The notes under the pieces are model-generated. The model did no database searches. It was not told where the DNA came from and saw only the letters and a program-made list of their open reading frames with translations. From positions 62,631 to 126,630 of the forward strand of contig NZ_LMMO01000004.1 in assembly GCF_001422285.1 (NCBI RefSeq): a stretch of DNA of 64,000 nucleotides, read 5' to 3'. Both the position numbers and the translations under genes were made by a program. The DNA comes from Frigoribacterium sp. Leaf263 (GTDB taxonomy: Bacteria > Actinomycetota > Actinomycetes > Actinomycetales > Microbacteriaceae). Shown piece after piece: positions 8,017-14,846 of this stretch (position 1 is the stretch's first letter; each line of letters opens with the position of its first letter).

Positions 8017-8721
8017 CTACGACTGCACCGGATCGCTCCACGACGGGAACGGCGGGTACTCGCCGGGCACGGACTCCTCAGGGAAGTCGGCCGGATCACG
8101 ATCGGCGATCGCCGAGAACAGCGCGCCCGAATCGTTCGTCCAGAACGGCTCGCTGTACACAGCGAGGGAGTACTGGCCGTTCGGACGAACCGTATAGGTG
8201 ACCCACCAACCGTCACCGCTGTCGGCCCTCGCCTCGAAGTTGCGGCCGATCTCGCGACTACCCGACTCCCAGCCCTTCTGGTCGAAGTACTCGATCATCG
8301 GATCGAGATCGCTCCGGGCACCCTCGGCGCCCTCCGGCTCGAGGATCCGCCCTGCAGTGAAGAAGTAAGAGTTGTCATCGTCAGCCCCCGGCAGAGGCTC
8401 GCCGAACGCGTCGGCCCCCGCCGCGACAGGAAGCACATCGCCACCGTTCCAGAACCATGCACCGTTCGAGATCTGAAGTTGCGCCTCCTCGAGCACACCC
8501 TGCATCTCGACATACCGCTCCGACGCCAGCCCGAACTCGTCCTCCACCGACAGCCCAGCCACCTCCGTCTGAGTCATCCCCGCCGCATCCCGAACGTCCT
8601 GTCCCGTCACGTCATCTCCATTCCCTGCGCTCGCGGCGCATCCTGTCATCGCGATCACCAAGAGCGTCGACACCACAGCGGCGACGTGATGATGCAGGCT
8701 CGATTTCATAGCTCGATTCAT
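8017..8721 (-). CDS. Lipoprotein, tandem paralogue (putative immunity protein)
   Basis: The 234-residue protein has a lipobox MTGC and an extracytoplasmic domain closely similar to the next gene downstream. The most divergent part is the segment just after the lipobox and around residues 95-115 (PVAAGADAFGEPLPGADDD versus PVMGGANAYGQAPEGAAEE). The ATG overlaps the TGA of the hydrolase gene (ATGA at 8718-8721), so translation is coupled to the presumed effector. Methionine 5 is an alternative start. The duplication next to an effector-like gene resembles immunity-gene amplification; this is inference. Confidence 0.8.
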   Translation of the reverse strand: MNRAMKSSLHHHVAAVVSTLLVIAMTGCAASAGNGDDVTGQDVRDAAGMTQTEVAGLSVEDEFGLASERYVEMQGVLEEAQLQISNGAWFWNGGDVLPVAAGADAFGEPLPGADDDNSYFFTAGRILEPEGAEGARSDLDPMIEYFDQKGWESGSREIGRNFEARADSGDGWWVTYTVRPNGQYSLAVYSEPFWTNDSGALFSAIADRDPADFPEESVPGEYPPFPSWSDPVQS

Positions 8722-10565
8722 CAGTCCGGTCTTCCGTTGGCTACGATCTGCGAGCTAGTCATGAGGGATGTCGAATCGGCAGCAAGGTATCCCGTTTGGT
8801 CGGACTCGAAGTCCGTCCACATGTTGTGCTGGGTCACGGCTTCGGTCCCTGGTCCGCCCTCGGATGAAAATTGCTGCACCCCTGGAACCTCCGATGGATC
8901 AGTCCGGCTGTTCTGCCCGAGCCACAGCCCGAATGGAGCGAGGCCGTCACCGGCGGCGAGCGTAGAAAAGACTGCGTCAGCATTCAGCTCTTCGACCGTA
9001 GCCTCCTCCGTCAGGCCAACGGAACCGTAAGAGATGAACGAATCCACCCGGTTCTGCGTGAGCAAGAGGGCCTCAGAGGTCGTCGTCGAACCATAAGAGT
9101 GAGCCATGACGGTCACAGAATCCGGTGCGGTGCTGGCTCTGCTGTCGTGCACACCGTCTAAGAACGAGGCCAGCTCAGAAGCGCCAGATGACGCCCTGGC
9201 GGAGAACGCCACTTCGCCCTTGTTCGGGGAGTTATAGCCGAACCACGAAACGACGGCGTAAGACTCGTGCCTGTTCTCGTCGAAGGCGGCTGTGATCAAT
9301 TGCTCTGAGGCCTTAATCGAACTCGATAGGCCAGCGGCGTTGGAGTCCATGCCCGGCACATTGACAGTCACATTCGACGCCGTTTCGACGTTCCCCAACG
9401 AGATCGCAGCCACAAGGGCCCCGTCATGCTCACCGAATCCGACGAGTTGCGCCGCCTTATCGACCTGTTCCCCCGGGAGGTACCGTGCCCTTTCATCCGC
9501 GTCGTCCACGGCATCGCTGAGCGCCTTCACCTGCTCCTCGAAGGCCGGGAGCCCCCGGTTCCGGTCCCCGCCAAAGCCCATCAGCTGATAGACCCGCTCC
9601 GGATCCTCGACAGCGGCGTCCAGCACGGCTCGCGACGCTATGTCGCGCTTCGACGCGGGCACGCCGTCGAGGTTCGCGAACAGATATTGGGTCGCCAGCG
9701 GCAAGCCGGAGATGTAGGCGTCGGTCTGCGGCAGCTGCGCATAAGCCTCCGCCACCTCCGCCGGCGTGAGGCCCGGTTGCAGCAGCCTCGTGAGCGCGGG
9801 CGACGCGGACGTCACCGCCACCGAGTCGAGGCTGAGGTCCGGAAGCGAACCGCCCCCCGCCTCCTCGAACGCCGCCGCGATTCCGTCGAGCCACGTCGCG
9901 TCCGCCGCGTTCTCGGTCATCAGCACGTCAAGACTCGATATCGCCGTCGACGAGTCGATCGGCACCCACGAACACGCTGATGTGAAGCCGGCCCAAGCGT
10001 TCTTCATCTGGATCACGTGCTGCGCCGAGCTCAGGTCCGACGCTCGGCTCGCGGCGGCGAAAGTCCGGAGCAGATCGGGATCGGCCGACGACATCCCGCC
10101 CGAGGAGCCGCCGCTCGTCCGGTTGCGCACGCGCGCGCTGAACGACGCCGCGATCGGCTTCGGCTTCACGGCGACATCGCTGGGGCGCGGGTCGGTCAGT
10201 GACGTGGCGAACGCCGACGCCCCCTGCAGGAAGTCCCCCGACGCCCGCTGCTCATCACGGGCAGTCTCGCGCGTGGTCCAGCTGTCGACGTCACGCAGAC
10301 GCTGGCGCTCCCTCTCGGCCTCCTGCTTAGCCGTTCCCACGGCACCGCTCAGATCCGACAGAACCCCGGCCAGCTTCTGGGTGTCCTCCGACCGCACGGT
10401 GCTGGCCTGGGTGAACAGCGTCGCGTAGGCGCCCTGGAAGTCGGGCACGACCGACTCGACCTGCATCCGGTTCGCCATCGCCTGCGTGCGCAGGTCGCTC
10501 GATGCCCCGTCCGCCGCAGCGATCAACGCGTCAGCCGCCCCGTCGTCGAACTCGATCGTCGCCAT
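8721..10565 (-). CDS. WXG100-like/DUF1023 alpha/beta-hydrolase, putative type VII-secreted effector
   Basis: The 614-residue protein starts with a helical region (residues 1-110; heptad-rich, no signal peptide) like ESX/WXG-type N-domains. A variable middle follows, then a C-terminal alpha/beta-hydrolase of the DUF1023 type. The nucleophile motif is AHSYGS with Ser490; Asp540 (AAGDGLAP) and His580 (TQHNMW) are the likely other triad members. Actinobacterial DUF1023 proteins are often encoded with ESX genes, and an ESX substrate role is inferred. The ATG at 10565 starts MATIEFDDGA; an upstream start at 10592 would add nine residues. Two lipoproteins follow with coupled translation. No secretion machinery is encoded in the window. 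Confidence 0.75.
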   Translation of the reverse strand: MATIEFDDGAADALIAAADGASSDLRTQAMANRMQVESVVPDFQGAYATLFTQASTVRSEDTQKLAGVLSDLSGAVGTAKQEAERERQRLRDVDSWTTRETARDEQRASGDFLQGASAFATSLTDPRPSDVAVKPKPIAASFSARVRNRTSGGSSGGMSSADPDLLRTFAAASRASDLSSAQHVIQMKNAWAGFTSACSWVPIDSSTAISSLDVLMTENAADATWLDGIAAAFEEAGGGSLPDLSLDSVAVTSASPALTRLLQPGLTPAEVAEAYAQLPQTDAYISGLPLATQYLFANLDGVPASKRDIASRAVLDAAVEDPERVYQLMGFGGDRNRGLPAFEEQVKALSDAVDDADERARYLPGEQVDKAAQLVGFGEHDGALVAAISLGNVETASNVTVNVPGMDSNAAGLSSSIKASEQLITAAFDENRHESYAVVSWFGYNSPNKGEVAFSARASSGASELASFLDGVHDSRASTAPDSVTVMAHSYGSTTTSEALLLTQNRVDSFISYGSVGLTEEATVEELNADAVFSTLAAGDGLAPFGLWLGQNSRTDPSEVPGVQQFSSEGGPGTEAVTQHNMWTDFESDQTGYLAADSTSLMTSSQIVANGRPD

Positions 10566-10649
10566 GCCCACCACACCCCCGTGTGAACCCACTTGTCTGT
10601 GCGTCTGAAGCTACACCCCGTCCGCCCGCGTCCCCCGCGCCTCCTGCGA

Positions 10650-10707
10650 CACCCCGTTTTCGGCGCCACACCCCCATCTATCGGGGTGTAGAGCCGAAAA
10701 CCGGGTG
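10650..10707. repeat. Nested palindromic element, family D
   Basis: CACCCC occurs at 10650 and 10669, GGGGTG at 10683, and the near match CGGGTG at 10702, giving the same 19-nt pitch in both arms as families A-C. The arms share GTTTTCGGC and its complement GCCGAAAAC. It lies downstream of the ABC permease gene and upstream of the hydrolase, both on the minus strand, where a terminator would be expected. Copies of the dispersed word flank it at 10636 and 10741. Confidence 0.65.
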
Positions 10708-10756
10708 CAGCACGAGCGGGGGAGCTGCGGCGCGAGCCGAGGAGGCGCGGCGCGGC

Positions 10757-12253
10757 TCAGCGGGCGGCGAGCGCCTCGACCGGCGTCACCGAGGTCGCCC
10801 GGCGGGCGGGCACCAGCGCGGCCACGCCGGCGAGCACGGCGGCCGTGAGGGCCAGCCCGACCAGCAGCGGGAGCGGCAGCGTCGGCGCGATGAGCAGACC
10901 CTGGTTCGCCGAGCCGAGCAGCGCCTGCGCCCCGGCCCAGCCGTAGACGGTTCCGAGCACGACTCCGACGACGATCGCCGTCACGGCCATCTGCGCGGCC
11001 TCGAGCAGGATCATGCCGCGGATCTGCCCGACGGTCGAGCCGACGGCGCGCAGCAGCCCGAGCTCGCGACGACGCTGCAGCACGCTGAGCGACATGTCGT
11101 TGACCATGCCGACCGCGGCGATGACGGCCGAGAAGCCCACGAGCCCCGCCATGATCAGCAGCGTGGTCGTGAACATCGTGTCGAGCTCGGCGGCGTAGAC
11201 CGGATCCTCCGACAGCCGTCCGATGAACGTGCGGAGCGTCTCGAGCGCCACCGACATGGTCGTCACCAGGGTCACGCCGATGACGATGCCGATCGTGGCG
11301 CGGGTGCTCCGCTCGGGCTGACGCACGGCGTTCTCGGCCGCGAGCCGCGCCACCTGGCCGCCGCCGAAGAGGCGACCGACCCCGGCGAGCATCGCCGGCA
11401 TCACGGTGTGGGCGCCGACCACGACGCCCGAGAAGGAGAGGACCCCTCCGACGAAGGCGATCAGCACGCCGATCGCGTCCGCCAGGCCGATGACCACCCC
11501 GGCGAGCAGCAGCAGTCCACCCCCGACGACGAGCAGCGCCGCGAACACCGTGCGGAGCACCCGGCGGGGGCGCGAGCCGACCGGCTCCTCCTGAACGACT
11601 CCCGTCGCCTGCAGCGGGGTGACCTGCAGCACGCGGCGCGAGCCGATCCAGGCCGCGGCGACGGTGGTCGCGACGACGGCGACCGCCGGCACGAGACCGC
11701 CGACCGAGACGTACGCGTAGTCGAGATCGGGCAGCGTGCCCCGCGCGACCAGCACGGTGACGGCCACGACGACGAGCAGGGTGCCGACGACGATGCCGAT
11801 CAGCGCACCGGCGACCCCGACGAGGAGCCCCTCGCGGGCCACGGACCGACGCTGGTCGCGGGCCGACGAGCCGAGCAGGCGCATCAGGGCGATCGTGGGC
11901 GTGCGCCCCGCGACGACGGTGGTGAAGGTGTTCGCCGTGACGATCGCCCCGACGTAGAGCGCGAGTCCGACGAAGACCGACGCGACGAGATCGAGCATCG
12001 TCGAGACGGTCCCGCTGGCCGCGACCGCCGGGTCGGAGGCGATCAGCTGCTCGACGATGTGCGACACGGAGAGCAGCGCCACGCCGAACGTCGTGCCGAG
12101 GGCCGCGACGAGCACGCTGGGGCGGTGCTCGAGCAGCTGCTCGACGAGGGCGGAGCGGGTGCGCGGGGCGGTGCCGGCGGAGCGCTCCGAGCTGCGGGTG
12201 CCGGGGCCGCCGCCGGGCCGGGGAGCGGTCACGGACGCGGTCGCGGCGCTCAC
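10757..12253 (-). CDS. FtsX-type ABC transporter permease (MacB/LolC-like)
   Basis: The 498-residue protein has an N-terminal helix near residues 45-65. Two blocks of three helices follow, separated by an extracytoplasmic part, with a C-terminal FtsX domain (GMVNDMSLSVLQRRRELGLLRAVGST ... VPARRATSVTPVEALAAR). The RRRELGLLRAVG coupling motif is diagnostic of FtsX-like permeases. These serve as mechanotransmission-type exporters of peptides, antibiotics or lipoproteins, not importers. The GTG at 12253 overlaps the ATPase stop (GTGA). With the ATPase and the lipoprotein upstream it forms a three-gene export operon. The substrate is unknown. Confidence 0.85.
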   Translation of the reverse strand: MSAATASVTAPRPGGGPGTRSSERSAGTAPRTRSALVEQLLEHRPSVLVAALGTTFGVALLSVSHIVEQLIASDPAVAASGTVSTMLDLVASVFVGLALYVGAIVTANTFTTVVAGRTPTIALMRLLGSSARDQRRSVAREGLLVGVAGALIGIVVGTLLVVVAVTVLVARGTLPDLDYAYVSVGGLVPAVAVVATTVAAAWIGSRRVLQVTPLQATGVVQEEPVGSRPRRVLRTVFAALLVVGGGLLLLAGVVIGLADAIGVLIAFVGGVLSFSGVVVGAHTVMPAMLAGVGRLFGGGQVARLAAENAVRQPERSTRATIGIVIGVTLVTTMSVALETLRTFIGRLSEDPVYAAELDTMFTTTLLIMAGLVGFSAVIAAVGMVNDMSLSVLQRRRELGLLRAVGSTVGQIRGMILLEAAQMAVTAIVVGVVLGTVYGWAGAQALLGSANQGLLIAPTLPLPLLVGLALTAAVLAGVAALVPARRATSVTPVEALAAR

Positions 12254-13056
12254 GCGGCACGCTCCAGGTCGAGCATGACCTGCGAGATCTCGGCCGGCGT
12301 GCTGGCGCCGACCTCGTGCACGATGCGTCCGTCGGCGAGGAACACCACGCGGTCGGCGTAGCTCGCCGCCACCGGGTCGTGCGTCACCATGGCGATGCTC
12401 TGGCCGTGGTCGCGCGAGGCCGTGCGCAGCACCTCGAGCACGTCGCGCCCCGCCTTCGAGTCGAGGTTGCCGGTGGGTTCGTCGGCGAAGATCAGGTCGG
12501 GCCGGGTGGCGAGCGCGCGGGCGATGGCGACCCGCTGCTGCTGACCGCCCGAGAGCTGGTGCGGACGGTGCGTCAGGCGCGAGTCGAGACCGAGGGTGCC
12601 GACGAGCCAGCCGATCCACGCGCGCTCGTCGGCGGTCGCGCGGCGGCCGTCGAGCCGGAAGGGCAGCTCGATGTTGGCCGACACGTCGAGCGTCGGCACG
12701 AGGTTGAACGCCTGGAAGACGAAGCCGATGCGGCGGCGACGCAGCAGGGTCAGCTGCGTGTCGTCGAGCCGCGTGATGTCGGTGTCGCCGAGCAGCACCC
12801 GGCCCGACGTCGCCTGATCGAGCCCGGCGGTGATGTGCATGAGCGTCGACTTGCCCGAGCCGCTCGGGCCCATCACGGCGGTGAACTGGCCGGCGCGGAG
12901 GTCGAGCGAGACGTCTCGCAGGGCGTCGACGCGGCCGTCGCCGAGGCCGAACGACTTCGTGACGTTCTCGACGCGGGCGACGGGCGCCGCGCCTCCCCGG
13001 CTGATGGGGGTGGTGGTCGTGGGGTGTGCTGCGGGGTGTGCTGCGGGGTGGGTCAT
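12250..13056 (-). CDS. ABC transporter ATP-binding protein (LolD/MacB-type)
   Basis: The 268-residue ATPase has Walker [11 protein letters not shown]-loop [12 protein letters not shown], signature LSGGQQQR, Walker [14 protein letters not shown] and the switch His in VTHD. The DEPTGNLDS and FNL(V)PTL features are typical of the LolD/MacB/FtsE group that pairs with FtsX-type permeases. The ATG at 13056 gives an N-terminal [15 protein letters not shown] tract encoded by a short tandem DNA repeat (13023-13050). It drives the adjacent permease in the cytoplasmic membrane. Confidence 0.9.
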   Translation of the reverse strand: MTHPAAHPAAHPTTTTPISRGGAAPVARVENVTKSFGLGDGRVDALRDVSLDLRAGQFTAVMGPSGSGKSTLMHITAGLDQATSGRVLLGDTDITRLDDTQLTLLRRRRIGFVFQAFNLVPTLDVSANIELPFRLDGRRATADERAWIGWLVGTLGLDSRLTHRPHQLSGGQQQRVAIARALATRPDLIFADEPTGNLDSKAGRDVLEVLRTASRDHGQSIAMVTHDPVAASYADRVVFLADGRIVHEVGASTPAEISQVMLDLERAA

Positions 13057-13109
13057 GGGGTACGTCCTGTCGAGGGGGGGCCGAGGAGGCGCGGGTCGGG
13101 TCGGGCGGG

Positions 13110-13670
13110 CTACTGACGGAGCGTGCTGCCGCCGTCGTCGCCGGGCACGGCCTCGGCGGTGGTCCAGCTGGCCCAGCGGTCGTCGACGGAGGCGGTCACG
13201 CGACCGTCGCCGCACGACACGAGCCCCGTGGTGGGGAGCGGCTGCGGCAGCGTCTCGGCCGGCATCGCCGGGCCGCCGAGGTCGCCGTCGACGGGCTCGC
13301 AGGCGTCGAGGTCGACGCCCTCATCGGAGACGAACGAGAGCTCGTAGCCGGGCTGCGAGACGTGCAGACGCACGTCGATGTCGCGGGCGTCCTCGGGGAC
13401 CCAGTCGGGCAGGAACCAGGCCATGTCGTCGGAGGTGCGCGAGCTCGGGGCGTCGGCGTGGACGTCGTAGTGGCGCTGCTGCACGGGCTCGCTGCCGACG
13501 GCCTTCTCGGCGGCGCCGACCAGGGTCGAGCAGCCGGTCAGGGCGGCGATGCCGGCGACGCCGAGGGCGACGGTCGCGGCGGCGCGCAGACGGCGGGCGG
13601 GGACGGAGGCGCCGGTCGAGCGGGTCTCGGAGCGGGCGGCGGACGGGGTGGGGGCGGCGTGATCTTCCAT
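13110..13670 (-). CDS. Lipoprotein associated with the FtsX-type ABC exporter
   Basis: The 186-residue protein has an N-terminal basic region, a hydrophobic segment and a lipobox LTGC near residue 47. A soluble domain follows with two cysteines (DACEPVDG, GLVSCGDGR) that could form a disulfide. I do not recognise the family. It is 53 bases upstream of the ATPase gene on the same strand, so it may be a substrate-binding or accessory factor of the exporter or simply an operon partner. The dispersed word in its GGAGGCGCGGGTC form lies in the gap at 13085. Confidence 0.6.
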   Translation of the reverse strand: MEDHAAPTPSAARSETRSTGASVPARRLRAAATVALGVAGIAALTGCSTLVGAAEKAVGSEPVQQRHYDVHADAPSSRTSDDMAWFLPDWVPEDARDIDVRLHVSQPGYELSFVSDEGVDLDACEPVDGDLGGPAMPAETLPQPLPTTGLVSCGDGRVTASVDDRWASWTTAEAVPGDDGGSTLRQ

Positions 13671-13790
13671 GCCTACGATCCTCGCGACGCCCGCCGCGCC
13701 GCCCTATGACGCCCGCACCCAGACCCGCGCGGGGGTTATCCCCCGGTGCGCTGCCGGCACGTGCGCGGACGACCTCGCTGAGCTACCATG

Positions 13791-13853
13791 AGAGCAATCG
13801 ACCCCCTCCCAAGCCTCTCGACGATGCTCAAATGGGAGGGGCCTTTTTCTTTT
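13791..13853 (+). ncRNA. Structured RNA upstream of the Abi/HEPN gene, with intrinsic terminator
   Basis: Two interleaved stems are visible. In stem 1, GAGCA-A-TCG (13792-13800) pairs with CGATGCTC (13822-13829), leaving one bulged A. In stem 2, CCCCTCCCA (13803-13811) pairs with TGGGAGGGG (13833-13841). Because the 5' arm of stem 2 lies in the loop of stem 1 and its 3' arm lies beyond, the two form a pseudoknot or are alternative folds. Stem 2 is followed at once by the U-tract TTTTTCTTTT (13844-13853), which makes it an intrinsic terminator. The Abi gene starts 11 bases later. A TACCAT -10-like box lies at 13784-13789. The exact 5' end is unknown, and the element could also be read as a leader attenuator. 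Confidence 0.6.
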
Positions 13854-13863
13854 CGAGGGGCTA

Positions 13864-14757
13864 GTGAAACCCAGCCTGACCGTGGACCAGCAGGTCGCTC
13901 TGATGTCGACGCGCAACCTCGCCATCGCTGACGAGGCCGAGTGCGCGCGGTTCCTCGCGGCGAACAACTACTACCGCTTCTCCGGGTACGCACGGTATTT
14001 CCAGATCGCGCCGCATGGCGGTGACGATGATTTCCGCCCCGGTACGACCTTCGACGAGATCCGTGGCGTCTATGAAGCCGACGAGGCGCTCCGAACCGCA
14101 CTGGTCAAGCCCTTGGCCAGCGCTGAGCTCCTGCTGCGGACCCACACCGCGTCCGCAATCGCTCACATCCACGGACCCTATGGGCGGTACCTCGAGCAGA
14201 GGTTCTACACGGATGCCGTCGACAGGGAACCGACAGTCGACGCGATTCTTCGCGACATCACTCGCAGCCGCGAGCGCCACGTCCTCCACTTCCGGACCGC
14301 CGCCGACGGTGCGCCGGACTTCCGCGACCTACCGGTGTGGTCAGCGATCGAGGCCCTGTCGTTCGGCACCCTCTCGAGGTGCATCGAGCGTGGCGCTGGA
14401 GCGTCCCTGGCCGACGACGTGGCGACGAGCCTCGGGGTGGCGAAAGCAGGCTTCGCCTACCGCGTGCGGACCCTGGTCTATCTGCGTAACCGCTGCGCGC
14501 ATCACAGTCGTCTCTGGCATCACTCGATCATCGACGCGGGACCGACCCCGAACAACGTGCGAGCCAAAGCCAAGCGAAAGATCGGCCAGTTCCACCCCCG
14601 ATCCGTGCTCGACGCCATCGCGTCCCTCGATGATCTGATCGTCCGTGGCCAGGCTGGCGTGCCGGCCCTTCCCCACATCGCCGGACAGCACCGTCCCGAG
14701 TCGGTCTTCTGGCAGGGTCTCGCGTCCCCTCGGACACCTGACGATCACAGAGTCTGA
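13864..14757 (+). CDS. Abi_2/AbiF-family abortive infection protein (HEPN)
   Basis: The 297-residue protein matches the Abi_2 (AbiD/AbiF-like) family over its length. The N-terminus has KPSLTVDQQVALMSTRNL and NNYYRFSGYARYF (residues 35-47), followed by helices with VKPLASAELLLRTHTASAIAH. The HEPN active-site motif is YLRNRCAHHSRLWHH, with Arg208 and His213 in R-x4-H. Such proteins are HEPN ribonuclease-like toxins that block phage growth or arrest the host. The GTG at 13864 restores the conserved start; GAGGGG is only three bases away, so translation may depend on the leader structure. A structured RNA precedes it and a hairpin follows. The gene stands alone between unrelated operons. Confidence 0.88.
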   Translation: MKPSLTVDQQVALMSTRNLAIADEAECARFLAANNYYRFSGYARYFQIAPHGGDDDFRPGTTFDEIRGVYEADEALRTALVKPLASAELLLRTHTASAIAHIHGPYGRYLEQRFYTDAVDREPTVDAILRDITRSRERHVLHFRTAADGAPDFRDLPVWSAIEALSFGTLSRCIERGAGASLADDVATSLGVAKAGFAYRVRTLVYLRNRCAHHSRLWHHSIIDAGPTPNNVRAKAKRKIGQFHPRSVLDAIASLDDLIVRGQAGVPALPHIAGQHRPESVFWQGLASPRTPDDHRV

Positions 14758-14774
14758 GCCGCGCACGGAGACGC

Positions 14775-14810
14775 GAACGGGGCACCGCTGGATCTCGCGG
14801 TGTCCCGTTC
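14775..14810. terminator. Bidirectional terminator hairpin
   Basis: GAACGGGGCACCGC (14775-14788) pairs with GCGGTGTCCCGTTC (14797-14810), a 14-bp stem with one G-U pair and an 8-nt loop. It sits between the convergent Abi and beta-glucosidase genes. Confidence 0.7.
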
Positions 14811-14846
14811 ACGTCGTGATGCCGGGCCGTCCTCGGGCCGGCGGCG

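Noticed and set aside
13731-13744. GGGGGTTATCCCCC as part of the Abi leader RNA or a terminator
   Set aside because: It is a short stem without a U-tract, 50 bases before the RNA stems, and more likely lies in the promoter region.
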